The notes: generated by a model not told the origin, from the letters alone. Shown: positions 42,325 to 51,108, numbered from the stretch's first letter. The stretch is 64,000 bases of DNA from Firmicutes bacterium HGW-Firmicutes-14 (GCA_002840275.1 PHAB01000002.1:124001-188000); one strand, 5' to 3'. Translations and numbers: made by a program.

Positions 42325-43134
42325 ATGAAACTTACGGTTCTTGGCTGCTGGGCTCCTTATCCAAGGGCCGGAGGAGCCTGTTCCGGGTATCTCCTGGAGG
42401 ACGGTGGGGAAAATATCCTGGTGGAATGCGGCAATGGAGTGCTTAGCAACCTGCAGAAATACATCGATTTCAGGAGACTGGATGCCGTAATAATTTCTCA
42501 TTGGCACCCTGACCACTACATGGACCTGTATTGTCTGAGGCACGCCATAAGCGGGGCCAGAAGGCTGGAACCCCAGATGAAACCTCTTCCCCTGTTTGCA
42601 CCCGGGGTTCCGGAGGAAACGTTCACCAAGATCAGTCACTATAAGGATTCTTTTCAGGTTACCCCTGTTGAACGACTTCCGGCCACCCAGGTAAACGGGA
42701 TTTCGGTGTATGAAACCTTTATCGGCAGAATCAGGATAAGTTTCACAGGGACTGACCACCCGATGCCTGCATATGCAATGAGGTTTGAGGCTAACGGTAA
42801 GTTATTTTATTCCGCCGATACCCGGTGGAATGACAATCTGGCCGATTTTGCCTCAGGTGTTGACCTGGCCCTCTGTGAGGCCAGTGTCATCGAAGAAGAC
42901 AGGGATTATACCTCAGTGGGACATCTTACGGCCAGGCAGGCTGGGAGCCTTGCCCGCGCTGCCTGTGCCGGGCAGTTTATGGCCACTCATTTCTGGCCTG
43001 AATATGACCTTGAAACAATAAGGGCGGAAGCCGAATCGGGTTTCAAAGACAAAACCATCCTGGCCCGGGAGGGCCTTGAAGTACAAGTAGAGCCTTTTGC
43101 TCTGCTGCAGGCTCCGTCCCCGAAAATGATTTGA
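42325..43134 (+). CDS. Metallo-beta-lactamase-fold hydrolase (RNase Z/ElaC-like)
   Basis: 269 residues. Opening MKLTVLGCWAPYPRAGGACSG and LVECGNGVLSNL are typical of the RNase Z-like branch; the metal site is SHWHPDHYMD and later GTDHPMPAYAMR, YSADT, and a C-terminal ATHFWPEYD. Lacks the long exosite arm of tRNase Z, so a role in tRNA 3' processing is unsure; many such short proteins act on small phosphodiesters. 18 nt after the activator gene. Confidence 0.83.
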   Translation: MKLTVLGCWAPYPRAGGACSGYLLEDGGENILVECGNGVLSNLQKYIDFRRLDAVIISHWHPDHYMDLYCLRHAISGARRLEPQMKPLPLFAPGVPEETFTKISHYKDSFQVTPVERLPATQVNGISVYETFIGRIRISFTGTDHPMPAYAMRFEANGKLFYSADTRWNDNLADFASGVDLALCEASVIEEDRDYTSVGHLTARQAGSLARAACAGQFMATHFWPEYDLETIRAEAESGFKDKTILAREGLEVQVEPFALLQAPSPKMI

Positions 43135-43149
43135 AACTGGAGGAATTTT

Positions 43150-43899
43150 ATGACACGCAGTGATGGAAGGGCCGCGGACCAACTGCGGCAGGTAAAGATA
43201 ATCCGGGATTACATGAAATATGCCGAGGGTTCGGTGATGATTGAAGTGGGAAACACCAAAGTTATTTGTACCGCTACGGTTGATGACAAGGTCCCTCCCT
43301 TTCTGAAGGGAGGAGGTAAGGGCTGGATAACGGCAGAATATTCCATGCTGCCAAGGTCCGCCCCGGTCAGGGTGGTTCGCGAATCAGCCAGGGGAAAGGT
43401 CACTGGCAGGACTCATGAAATCCAGAGGCTGGTAGGGCGTTGCCTGAGGTCTGTTGTTGACCTGGCGGCCCTGGGAGAACGGACGATTCTTATTGACTGT
43501 GACGTTATCCAGGCTGACGGGGGGACCAGGACAGCATCAATTACAGGGTCCTTTGTGGCATTGATAGAGGCCCTGGGAAAACTAGTGGAACAGAAAGTAC
43601 TGGCCAAAATACCGGTTAATGAATTCCTGGCCGCTGTCAGTGTCGGCAAGGTCGGTGGAGAGATACTTTTGGACCTGGCCTTTGATGAGGACAGTGCTGC
43701 TGAAGTGGATATGAATGTAGTTATGACCGGTACCGGTAAGTTCGTGGAGGTCCAGGGTACGGCTGAAGAAAGCCCTTTTTCCAGAGAAGAGTTTGACGGC
43801 CTGCTCAAAATGGCTCACAAGGGTATAGGAGAACTGGCAGCTATTCAGAAGCAGGCCCTTGGTGAACTGGGAGTTAAAATCGGGGGGACCGGAGAATGA
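43150..43899 (+). CDS. rph: Ribonuclease PH
   Basis: 249 residues; GAGGAATTTT precedes the ATG. RNase PH motifs throughout: [80 protein letters not shown] and [18 protein letters not shown]. Phosphorolytic trimming of tRNA 3' ends. First in a three-gene operon with rdgB and yfcE (overlaps of 4 and 16 nt). Confidence 0.96.
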   Translation: MTRSDGRAADQLRQVKIIRDYMKYAEGSVMIEVGNTKVICTATVDDKVPPFLKGGGKGWITAEYSMLPRSAPVRVVRESARGKVTGRTHEIQRLVGRCLRSVVDLAALGERTILIDCDVIQADGGTRTASITGSFVALIEALGKLVEQKVLAKIPVNEFLAAVSVGKVGGEILLDLAFDEDSAAEVDMNVVMTGTGKFVEVQGTAEESPFSREEFDGLLKMAHKGIGELAAIQKQALGELGVKIGGTGE

Positions 43900-44519
43900 A
43901 AATTGTACTGGCGACGGGGAACCAGGGGAAGGTCAGGGAGCTTGCAGAGATCCTGGGAGACCTGGAAGTCCAGGTGCTTTCCCTGAAGGATTTCCCGGAA
44001 ATCGGAGAGATTATTGAAGACGGACTCACCTTTGAGGAGAATGCGGTAAAAAAAGCCATAGCGGTTATGGAGGCAACCGGCCTTACTGCACTGGCAGATG
44101 ATTCAGGGCTGGAAGTTGATGCCCTTGACGGCGCCCCGGGGATTTACTCCGCCCGTTTTGCGGGGGAAGGAAAAAACGACATGGATAACAACCTCAAGTT
44201 GTTGTCACTTATGAAGGAAGTCCCTGATCAAAAAAGGACCGCCAGGTTCAGGTGTGTGATTGCCATTTCAACACCCTGCGGGGAACTTTACACATCTGAC
44301 GGGTCATGTGAAGGAGTCATCGGGCACGAGGTAAAGGGAGACAAAGGGTTTGGTTATGATCCCCTTTTTTACCTTCCGGAATACGGCCGGACCTTTGCCG
44401 AACTGGATTCCGATATAAAAAACCGGGTCAGCCACAGGGGGCGGGCACTGGTTAAGGCCAAGAACATCATGGCCGGTATTATTGAAAGGGTTGAGATGGA
44501 ACAATGCGGATTGGGGTAG
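43896..44519 (+). CDS. rdgB: Non-canonical purine NTP pyrophosphatase (RdgB/Ham1)
   Basis: 207 residues. Starts at ATG in the ATGA overlap with rph. [20 protein letters not shown], the [20 protein letters not shown]-type helix, [20 protein letters not shown] and [19 protein letters not shown] are family signatures. Hydrolyses dITP, XTP and similar nucleotides to monophosphates and keeps them out of DNA and RNA. Confidence 0.96.
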   Translation: MKIVLATGNQGKVRELAEILGDLEVQVLSLKDFPEIGEIIEDGLTFEENAVKKAIAVMEATGLTALADDSGLEVDALDGAPGIYSARFAGEGKNDMDNNLKLLSLMKEVPDQKRTARFRCVIAISTPCGELYTSDGSCEGVIGHEVKGDKGFGYDPLFYLPEYGRTFAELDSDIKNRVSHRGRALVKAKNIMAGIIERVEMEQCGLG

Positions 44520-44989
44520 TTAGTGATACCCATGGGAAACCGGAGTTTTTCCGCCGGGCTGTTGAACAGATGGGCAAAATAGACCTGCTTATCCATGCCG
44601 GCGACCATTACAAAGATGCTTTAAGTATTGGCAAAGAAGCGGGTTTAAAGGTTGTTGCCGTAGGGGGGAATTGTGACTGGTTTTCTCCCGGACCTGATGA
44701 AGAGGAACTGGAGATTGAGGGATACAGGATTTTGGTCACCCATGGACACATGTATGGGGTTAAGGCCGGCACTTCCCGGCTGGCTGAGAAACTAAGGGAA
44801 GGTAAATATGACCTGGTAGTTTACGGCCATTCCCATGTGCCGGAAATTACCCGCCTGCAGGCAGGATACCTCATGAACCCCGGCAGTGTCTCTTCACCAC
44901 GCATGGGGTGCAAAAGGACATATGGGATAGTGGAAATTGACAAAAACGGGCTGATACCGCATATAAGGGAACTGGATTGGCCATCATAA
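44504..44989 (+). CDS. YfcE/MJ0936-family metallophosphodiesterase
   Basis: 161 residues, ATG inside the end of rdgB. Calcineurin-like metal site: [37 protein letters not shown] and YGHSHVPEI. Acts on phosphodiesters in vitro; physiological substrate unknown. The rph-rdgB-yfcE order is common in Firmicutes. Ends in ELDWPS. Confidence 0.92.
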   Translation: MRIGVVSDTHGKPEFFRRAVEQMGKIDLLIHAGDHYKDALSIGKEAGLKVVAVGGNCDWFSPGPDEEELEIEGYRILVTHGHMYGVKAGTSRLAEKLREGKYDLVVYGHSHVPEITRLQAGYLMNPGSVSSPRMGCKRTYGIVEIDKNGLIPHIRELDWPS

Positions 44990-45130
44990 AGGATGTTGAG
45001 AAAAGGCCTGAATTATGCTATACTAGATACTGACCTGGCGAAATTAAGGCTTTGCCAGAGCAGATTTCTATAAACGGATTATAATGTAAATTAATGATAT
45101 TTGGAGTAAATATAGGCATGTGAAAAAGTA

Positions 45131-45159
45131 TTGACGGTATTATATTTTTGAGTTATACT
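45131..45159 (+). promoter_or_regulatory. Promoter of the tRNA cluster
   Basis: TTGACG, 17-bp spacer, TATACT, about 18 bp before the first tRNA. Confidence 0.85.
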
Positions 45160-45176
45160 ATTCATTGTCAGTTCGG

Positions 45177-45253
45177 CGGGATGTAGCGCAGTTTGGTAGC
45201 GCACTTGCCTTGGGAGCAAGGGGTCGGGGGTTCAAATCCCTCCATCCCGACCA
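45177..45253 (+). tRNA. tRNA-Pro (anticodon TGG)
   Basis: 77 nt. Acceptor CGGGATG/CATCCCG, anticodon stem CTTGC/GCAAG with loop CTTGGGA, T-loop TTCAAAT, discriminator A and encoded CCA. Confidence 0.97.
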
Positions 45254-45323
45254 TAAATATCTCCTGGTGAGGCAGGGAGCTGCTACAGCAGGTGAAACAG
45301 TTTCAGACCGGAACAGACTATTT

Positions 45324-45397
45324 GCGGGTGTAGCTCAATGGTAGAGCCCTAGCCTTCCAAGCTAGTCGCGTGGGTTCGATTCCCATCACCCGCTCCA
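45324..45397 (+). tRNA. tRNA-Gly (anticodon TCC)
   Basis: 74 nt. Acceptor GCGGGTG/CACCCGC, anticodon loop CTTCCAA between CTAGC and GCTAG, encoded CCA. Confidence 0.97.
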
Positions 45398-45406
45398 TTT
45401 ATTTAG

Positions 45407-45483
45407 GCGCCTATAGCTCAGTTGGACAGAGCAACGGACTTCTAATCCGTGTGTCGGAGGTTCGAGTCCTCCTAGGCGCGCCA
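45407..45483 (+). tRNA. tRNA-Arg (anticodon TCT)
   Basis: 77 nt. Acceptor GCGCCTA/TAGGCGC, anticodon loop CTTCTAA between ACGGA and TCCGT, discriminator G, encoded CCA. Confidence 0.97.
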
Positions 45484-45487
45484 TTAA

Positions 45488-45530
45488 TGACAATTGACAA
45501 TTGACGATGGACAATGGACAATTGACAATT
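45488..45530. repeat. Short tandem GACAATT spacer repeat
   Basis: Five to six imperfect copies of TGACAATT/TGGACAAT between tRNA-Arg and tRNA-His. The block is partly self-complementary through the AATT cores. Confidence 0.8.
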
Positions 45531-45562
45531 TATATAACAGTTCAGATTAGTTGTTTATATAC

Positions 45563-45639
45563 GGTGGCTGTAGTCAAGCGGTCAAGACACAGGATTGTGG
45601 CTCCTGCACTCGTGGGTTCGAATCCCATCAGCCACCCCA
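45563..45639 (+). tRNA. tRNA-His (anticodon GTG)
   Basis: 77 nt including G-1 (45563), which pairs with discriminator C. Acceptor GTGGCTG/CAGCCAC, anticodon loop TTGTGGC between CAGGA and TCCTG, encoded CCA. Confidence 0.97.
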
Positions 45640-45642
45640 TAA

Positions 45643-45786
45643 TGTGAAATGGGAAGTGAGAGGTTAGAGGTGAGAAAAAACCAAAAACCTGCACTTCTTG
45701 ATAATAAACAGGATAGGCGTGAAGTGACTGGTGTTTTCCTGGATTTTCCCACCTCACACCTCACACCTCACACCTCACACATCTCA
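45643..45786. repeat. Imperfect inverted repeat with 7-bp tandem CACCTCA units
   Basis: Four exact CACCTCA copies (45750-45777) flanked by TTTTCCC form an arm roughly complementary to the purine-rich arm at 45643-45680 (GTGAGAGGTTAGAGGTGAG). The pair encloses about 65 bp between tRNA-His and tRNA-Gln. Possibly a small mobile or palindromic repeat. Confidence 0.65.
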
Positions 45787-45788
45787 AT

Positions 45789-45864
45789 TGGGGCGTAGCC
45801 AAGTTGGTAAGGCAACGGACTTTGACTCCGTCATGCGTTGGTTCGAGTCCAGCCGCCCCAGCCA
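45789..45864 (+). tRNA. tRNA-Gln (anticodon TTG)
   Basis: 76 nt. Starts with T as usual for tRNA-Gln; acceptor TGGGGCG/CGCCCCA, anticodon loop CTTTGAC between ACGGA and TCCGT, discriminator G, encoded CCA. Confidence 0.96.
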
Positions 45865-45867
45865 TAT

Positions 45868-45943
45868 GAGCCATTAGCTCAGTTGGAAGAGCACCTGACT
45901 TTTAATCAGGGTGTCGTTGGTTCGAGTCCAACATGGCTCACCA
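45868..45943 (+). tRNA. tRNA-Lys (anticodon TTT)
   Basis: 76 nt. Acceptor GAGCCAT/ATGGCTC, anticodon loop CTTTTAA between CCTGA and TCAGG, encoded CCA. Confidence 0.97.
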
Positions 45944-45955
45944 GTTATTAAATTT

Positions 45956-45989
45956 ACCTTCGGAGATATTATTTCCGAAGGTTTTTTTG
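45956..45989 (+). terminator. Terminator of the six-tRNA transcript
   Basis: ACCTTCGGA pairs with TCCGAAGGT, followed by a run of T. Ends the transcript after tRNA-Lys. Confidence 0.88.
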
Positions 45990-46023
45990 CTTTTGGAATT
46001 GAGCTGGGGTTGGCCAAAGTTCC

Positions 46024-46052
46024 TTGACACCCTATTTTAGCTGTGTTAGAAT
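46024..46052 (+). promoter_or_regulatory. Promoter of tRNA-Leu
   Basis: TTGACA, 17-bp spacer, TAGAAT; 25 bp before the tRNA. Confidence 0.85.
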
Positions 46053-46076
46053 CATTAATGCATTAAAAAATTATAT

Positions 46077-46161
46077 GCGGATGTGGCGGAACTGGCAGAC
46101 GCACCAGACTTAGGATCTGGCGGGTAACACCGTGGGGGTTCGAGTCCCTTCATCCGCACCA
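46077..46161 (+). tRNA. tRNA-Leu (anticodon TAG)
   Basis: 85 nt, class II with long variable arm. Acceptor GCGGATG/CATCCGC, anticodon loop CTTAGGA between CCAGA and TCTGG, encoded CCA. Own promoter; the AT-rich island begins downstream. Confidence 0.97.
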
Positions 46162-46236
46162 AGATAAGTTGACAAACTTGTTTTTGGAGAAAGGTACGAA
46201 AAGCGGGTTTGTTTTATTTTATATTGATTAATTTTT

Positions 46237-46270
46237 AGCCATGATGTTTACTGCGTCATGGCTTTTTTGT
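46237..46270 (+). terminator. Terminator after tRNA-Leu
   Basis: AGCCATGA (46237-46244) pairs with TCATGGCT (46256-46263), then six T residues. Confidence 0.75.
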
Positions 46271-46320
46271 TGCCAAAAAATAAATAAAATAGAAAGTGAA
46301 TACTTAAAAACGGAATTCGA

Positions 46321-46476
46321 AAATGCTTTAAAGCCGGTAATTACAAAATCGCAGATAAAGTCTGCTACGGATACACCAAAGCCGCCGACGGCAACCTTGT
46401 CATGAACGAGGAAGAAGCGCAGATCGTCCGTTGGATCTTTAACCGCTACTCTCCGGCGACAGCCTTGGTAAAATAG
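46321..46476 (+). pseudogene. Serine recombinase fragment
   Basis: One 51-codon open stretch reads KVCYGYTKAADGNLVMNEEE and AQIVRWIFNRYSP before TAG. This is the start of the Recombinase domain (GYxxxxDGxLVxxxxEAxIVRxIFxxY) of large serine integrases. Both the catalytic resolvase domain and the rest are missing. It marks past insertion of an element between the tRNAs and the AT-rich cassette. Confidence 0.7.
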
Positions 46477-46621
46477 CAGACGGGCTTCACCTCGTGGTGG
46501 CTTCCAGCTAAGCACTTGAAATCTTCCCGGATTAGAGATGAAGTTTTTTTCGCCTCTTTACAAAGCCTTGCTAGTCAATGGATTTTTAATCTGCAAAATG
46601 TCATCTAATGACCCAAAAGTA

Positions 46622-46650
46622 TTGACTATACCCAACCAAAATATTATTAT
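46622..46650 (+). promoter_or_regulatory. Promoter of the methylase-MBL cassette
   Basis: TTGACT, 17-bp spacer, TATTAT. Transcription would begin near 46657, so the first gene most likely starts at the GTG at 46696. Confidence 0.7.
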
Positions 46651-46695
46651 AATAATATGAGTAACAGTAATACTATTAATACTGGAGGTAAATTT

Positions 46696-47088
46696 GTGCA
46701 AAGAGAGCAAAAGTTTGTTGCAGATAAAGAATATAGCACTAGTAAAAATCTAGCGGGCTGTGCTGAAAATGGGCAAGAAACAGCTGACTACAATGAGCAT
46801 AGCACTGCTCTTTTTTCTATTAGTGAAATAATGGAACTAAAAGAACTACTTCAAATAAAAGATAAATTAATGTCAGTAGTAAAAGAAGAAGGCAGTAGTT
46901 ATAATAGTATTAATAATATTCATAGTATTAATAACTATGTTTTTGACGATATAAAACCTCAAACGATATATATAAGCCAAAAGGTTTTCAAAGAGTTTAA
47001 AATGTTTACCAAAGAGCATAATACGACTTTAAAGCAGGCGGTATCATCGGCTTTGCTCCATTATATGAACAGTTTTAAAAATAAATGA
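46696..47088 (+). CDS. Putative ribbon-helix-helix regulator of the methylase cassette
   Basis: 130 residues from GTG 46696, with GGAGG 7 nt before; an ATG at 46657 would be at the transcription start and has no ribosome site. The N-terminal 80 residues are polar and partly helical (ISEIMELKELLQIKDKLMSV). The C-terminal 45 residues have the strand-helix-helix pattern of RHH proteins: QTIYISQKVFKEFKMFTKEH then TTLKQAVSSALLHYMNSF. Probably a DNA-binding autoregulator of the cassette. The methylase ATG follows 13 nt later. Family not recognised by name. Confidence 0.6.
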   Translation: MQREQKFVADKEYSTSKNLAGCAENGQETADYNEHSTALFSISEIMELKELLQIKDKLMSVVKEEGSSYNSINNIHSINNYVFDDIKPQTIYISQKVFKEFKMFTKEHNTTLKQAVSSALLHYMNSFKNK

Positions 47089-47101
47089 AGGAGGTTCTGT
47101 A

Positions 47102-49759
47102 ATGGACCGATTTTCAGCCCTTAAAAAAGTTGAAAATTTAATTCTAACCTGTGGATATGATCAGAATGCAATAAGACGTGACTATAGGTTTATTGATGAT
47201 AAGAAGGTCATCTGCTCTGCAGACATGGTTGTATTTAGTGAAAATAAGCATCTGGACGTAAGTACTTCATGCATAGCTGTTGTTTGGACGGAAAATGGAG
47301 GGGATGCCGATAATCTTATACAAAGGTATCGGTTTTTAGCAGCTCCATTTATAATAATTTTAAATCCTTTAGAAGTTAATATATATGACCTGCGAAAACA
47401 GGAAAGATATAAAAGTATAGTTTCCTATAAGCTGTTAGAGAAATATTTTTCTGTTAACCGCTTAAATTATGATAAGCAAAATTTGTTAACAGCTAAGAAT
47501 ACCGATTATTTTTATCAAATTACTTTATTTGCAGTAAATGCAACCAAATATAAATTGGTAGAGCTGTTTGAGTCTGCCATAAGGTCAGAAAAGAACCGTT
47601 TAGGCGAGAAATATAATGATGATATTACTCATGTTGCAATACATGTTCTTGCTGCTTGTATTATAGAAGATAAATTGTGGGGCTATGATACACGTGTGGG
47701 CAATGCAGTTGAGCTGATTGAGAAGTGCTTACGGTACTTTCACAATTATTTTAAAGGAATTATCGGAGAACCGGTTAAAGAACAAATAGCCCAAAATATT
47801 TTCGAGGACATCAGAAATCAGCTTACTTTTCAGGCTTTGACCAATGATATTTTAGGTCATCTATATGAATTTGCTATCTTAGATAATGATATACGCAAAA
47901 TGTTTGGAATTCATTGGACAGAGGAGAACCTTGCACAGCAAATATGTAAATGCATGCCTTTTGAATTAATACCTGAGGACAAAAGATACGTATTGGATGG
48001 TACTTGCGGTTCAGGCAGCTTTTTAATTGCTGCCTGTAATAGACTCAATAAACTGCTTCCTATGAAAATGGACCGCCAATATAAGCATGATTTGCTTACA
48101 GAAAGAATAACCGGAGTTGAGTTAGATAAGTTTGCTTCTGAAGTAGCAAAATTGTCGCTGTTGGTATATAGCATCCCTTATGGCAATAGATGGAATATAA
48201 TTAACAGCGATTTCTTCCAAGTACCTTTAAACAGAAAGCCATCAATAATCATGACAAACCCGCCTTTTGACTATGATAAGAATAAAGAAATAGCAGCTAA
48301 ATTTATGGATAAATATCTTGATGCTTTGGAGCCAGGGGGGATCATGGCGATCATACTTCCTGCTACATATCTTGAGGGTAGCAAATGCGTAAAATCAAGG
48401 AATAAACTTCTTAATTCAGCCAGAATATATGAGATATGGTATTTGCCGGAGAATTCGTTTGAAACATCTGATGTTCCTGTCGTTGTTATTATTTTAAGGA
48501 AGTCTGAAGTCGGCCAGCGCTTCTCTAAGTATCCTGTAAAATCTCTTTTTGTCTCTAACAATGATTATAAATTATTCAAAAAAAGTGGCCGGGCTACAAA
48601 GGTAATTTTTAATAATGCCGAAGAATGGATTAATTCACCGCAAAAAATCATCTCCAATTCAATTTTGGATTCCTGTTTAAAAAGGATAAAAGTTGAAACG
48701 AGCATTGGAAAACTTGTCAGTATTGATAGAGGCATAGAACCTAAAATCAAATCAAATGAAGATTTTTGTAATGAAATAGCATATGATAGTGCTGCCAACT
48801 GGGAAAAGTGGTTGCAGTCCCCCGGAGAAAATATTTTGGAACCCTATAAGATCACCTGGAAAAACTATAGAGGCCATAATAGGCTCTATGTTAGATATCC
48901 GGGCAAGCATCACCGCGGGAAAGAAAAAGTTCCATTCAAGTCTGAAAAGATACTATTGAACGTGACAAGAAATTCTTTGAGCAAATGGAGAATATATGGG
49001 GCGATAGACCGGGATGGTTATTATGTAAGTCACGGATTTTATATAATGTATGATAGGACAAGCAGTATTTCTTATGAAGAATTAATTGCGGTTATAAATC
49101 ATCCGCTAACGAGCTTATATATTGATAAGTATAATAAGAAAAAATACCTTAATAAGGACACAGTAAAAAATATCCCATTCCCTAAATTTACGGAAACTCA
49201 AAAGCGGATAATTATTAACAGTGTTAATAGAATTAGCGAGCTGAAAAATAAAAAAGGTCCTAATTGGCAGCATGAAGTATGCGGGCTTATTATTGATGTT
49301 GATAATATTGTCTACGATGCTTTTCAAGTGCCTGAGTTTGAACGTGAAAAGATTGCAGAATATTTTTCCGATGTATGTAGGCCGGGAGAAGAATGGAAAG
49401 ACTTTATTAGTAAAAAAGCTAATTCAATGCAGAGTGATTTTCCGAACGCTGAAAGAACCTGGAAGGTTTTCGGTACGATTAAGAGCATTGATATCGACAA
49501 ACAGACAGTTACCTTATCAATAGATGAATATGATGGTGAACAAACAATACCTATTCCTCCTGCAATGCCAGGCTGGGCATTAGAACAAGGAACGGTATTT
49601 GAGGCTGTAATTCCGTTTGCGCAAAGAAATGAAGTATCGTTGAGCAGAGTTAATTTTTTGAGTTTTCGGATGATTGATTACGGGTATTTGTCTGATGATG
49701 AATTTTATTTTATGGAGCAAACAAGTAATAATCCTCCTGTCATTTCAGGAGGTGAATGA
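47102..49759 (+). CDS. N6-adenine DNA methyltransferase with degenerate nuclease-like N-terminus
   Basis: 885 residues; ATG after AAGGAGG. Residues 1-115 resemble a type I HsdR/type IIG nuclease fold (ADMVVFSENKHLDV with D41) but the expected ExK is VVWTEN, so it looks inactive. A helical region (about 160-270) leads into the methylase: SAM motif I DGTCGSGSF (about 299-307), then catalytic motif IV TNPPFDY (N386). Residues about 530-760 should be the target-recognition region, and the last 100 residues are an added beta-rich domain (VFGTIKSIDIDKQTVTLSID). No specificity or restriction subunit is nearby. Overlaps the MBL gene region by a few nt. Confidence 0.82.
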   Translation: MDRFSALKKVENLILTCGYDQNAIRRDYRFIDDKKVICSADMVVFSENKHLDVSTSCIAVVWTENGGDADNLIQRYRFLAAPFIIILNPLEVNIYDLRKQERYKSIVSYKLLEKYFSVNRLNYDKQNLLTAKNTDYFYQITLFAVNATKYKLVELFESAIRSEKNRLGEKYNDDITHVAIHVLAACIIEDKLWGYDTRVGNAVELIEKCLRYFHNYFKGIIGEPVKEQIAQNIFEDIRNQLTFQALTNDILGHLYEFAILDNDIRKMFGIHWTEENLAQQICKCMPFELIPEDKRYVLDGTCGSGSFLIAACNRLNKLLPMKMDRQYKHDLLTERITGVELDKFASEVAKLSLLVYSIPYGNRWNIINSDFFQVPLNRKPSIIMTNPPFDYDKNKEIAAKFMDKYLDALEPGGIMAIILPATYLEGSKCVKSRNKLLNSARIYEIWYLPENSFETSDVPVVVIILRKSEVGQRFSKYPVKSLFVSNNDYKLFKKSGRATKVIFNNAEEWINSPQKIISNSILDSCLKRIKVETSIGKLVSIDRGIEPKIKSNEDFCNEIAYDSAANWEKWLQSPGENILEPYKITWKNYRGHNRLYVRYPGKHHRGKEKVPFKSEKILLNVTRNSLSKWRIYGAIDRDGYYVSHGFYIMYDRTSSISYEELIAVINHPLTSLYIDKYNKKKYLNKDTVKNIPFPKFTETQKRIIINSVNRISELKNKKGPNWQHEVCGLIIDVDNIVYDAFQVPEFEREKIAEYFSDVCRPGEEWKDFISKKANSMQSDFPNAERTWKVFGTIKSIDIDKQTVTLSIDEYDGEQTIPIPPAMPGWALEQGTVFEAVIPFAQRNEVSLSRVNFLSFRMIDYGYLSDDEFYFMEQTSNNPPVISGGE

Positions 49760-49764
49760 TAATC

Positions 49765-50760
49765 ATGTCCGGTATTTTGCAAGTCGCTTTTTTAGAGGTT
49801 GGGCATGGAGATTCTATTGTAATTATATATCCGGACGGTTCAACAGCAACAGTAATTGATACGCCAAACTCTAAATTGACTTTTGATTTTCTTGAGAAAC
49901 ATGGAATTGTTCATGTTGACTGGGCAATAGTGTCGCATGGCGATGGTGACCACTACAGAGGAATAGCAAGTCTTGTTGCCAACTTGCAAAACTCCGGCGT
50001 AGCGGTATCAAAACTTGGTTATATAAGAGGAGATAAAAGTATCCGCAGGGAAAGCGGGTATAAAAAACTAAGAAGGCAGTTTGCTGAATTTGAAACAAAA
50101 TACGGTATTAAATGTATTTCGCCATATTCTCAATTTCTAACAGGAACAATAGCGAGTTCGGATGACGTAAATCTCAGTTGTGTCTTCCCTCACAGCCCTG
50201 CCGATGTAGATATGGCGGGAGATGAATCTAATAATTGGTCTATTGTGCTTATTCTAGAACATGAAAATTACAGGATTTTATTGCCAGGTGACCTTCAAGG
50301 GAAAGGATGGTATAGATTACAGAGTAAGTTAGCTAAAATGGGGAAATCCTTACAAGCTGATATTCTTAAATTGCCCCACCATGACCGGTGGTTTGCCGGA
50401 GGTCCTGAATCCTTAGCGTTGGATAATGTAATAGATATTGTTGATGCTTCAATTGGAATAGTATCAGCAGGATATCATGATAGAATAAGCTGTCCTTCAC
50501 CGGAAACAATCCAGGCTCTAAAAAAGTCGAAGCGTTTTTCAAGAGTGTTGTGCACTGGAAGTGGCAAAACATGCCATGATGGAAAACGAATAGGACATAC
50601 GCCATCCGGTATAACTTTGGGGAAATCTGCCGATGGTATAAGTGTACCCTGCGCAGGCACGATAATTGTTAAGATAAGCAGAGAGGGTATCAATATTTGT
50701 CCTTCGCAAAAGGATCATGCGGATGTTATATCAAAACTTAAAAGTCCTATCTGTATCTGA
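49765..50760 (+). CDS. ComEC-type metallo-beta-lactamase-fold hydrolase of the methylase cassette
   Basis: 331 residues from ATG 49765, which GGAGGTGA precedes by 9 nt; an ATG at 49756 is too close to that site. Begins LQVAFLEVGHGDSIVIIYPD as in ComEC C-terminal nuclease domains (FLDVGQGD-like). Metal site SHGDGDHYRG, then LLPGDLQGKG and KLPHHDRW. No membrane helix, so a soluble form of the fold; ComEC-like domains have DNase activity, and relatives cut nucleotides or RNA. Its coupling to a DNA methylase suggests it is the effector that replaces a classic restriction nuclease, or that it acts on a signal molecule. This is inference. Confidence 0.8.
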   Translation: MSGILQVAFLEVGHGDSIVIIYPDGSTATVIDTPNSKLTFDFLEKHGIVHVDWAIVSHGDGDHYRGIASLVANLQNSGVAVSKLGYIRGDKSIRRESGYKKLRRQFAEFETKYGIKCISPYSQFLTGTIASSDDVNLSCVFPHSPADVDMAGDESNNWSIVLILEHENYRILLPGDLQGKGWYRLQSKLAKMGKSLQADILKLPHHDRWFAGGPESLALDNVIDIVDASIGIVSAGYHDRISCPSPETIQALKKSKRFSRVLCTGSGKTCHDGKRIGHTPSGITLGKSADGISVPCAGTIIVKISREGINICPSQKDHADVISKLKSPICI

Positions 50761-51108
50761 TAGTTTCTTATGTAAACCTGATAACAATTTGATAATATTC
50801 CCCAAAACACCTCTTATTAACAGGTTATACGGCATAACACCAAGAAGCATATCAAACCATTGATATAAGCAGATTTGAGAGCATTTATCATACTAAGTAA
50901 CACCCTGTGAAACGGTTAAATTCCAAATTGTATGATGGCTAATACTATTTCGGTGCGACATGGCTGTTATTCAGAAGATAACTGAGCCGCCTCTCTGGTA
51001 AAATGGGTAATCTATATAATCATGTGAAGGTGATTGCGCTCTAAAACAGTCTAAAAGAGTTAAACATAAGGATGAAAGTACGGATCTAATTGTACACACT
51101 GTATATTG
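50761..51108. other. AT-rich intergenic stretch ending the island
   Basis: About 350 bp without a convincing gene. Only short frames such as a 34-codon one near 51005 are present, with no ribosome site. No inverted repeats of note. Base composition stays AT-rich until about 51200. Confidence 0.5.

Noticed and set aside
41935-42759. 274-codon minus-strand frame across the activator and MBL genes
   Set aside because: Overlaps two well-supported plus-strand genes and has no family features.
45488-45786. Possible CRISPR or att repeats in tRNA spacers
   Set aside because: Units are 7-8 bp tandem copies without spacers, and no tRNA 3' end duplicate was found near the far island edge.
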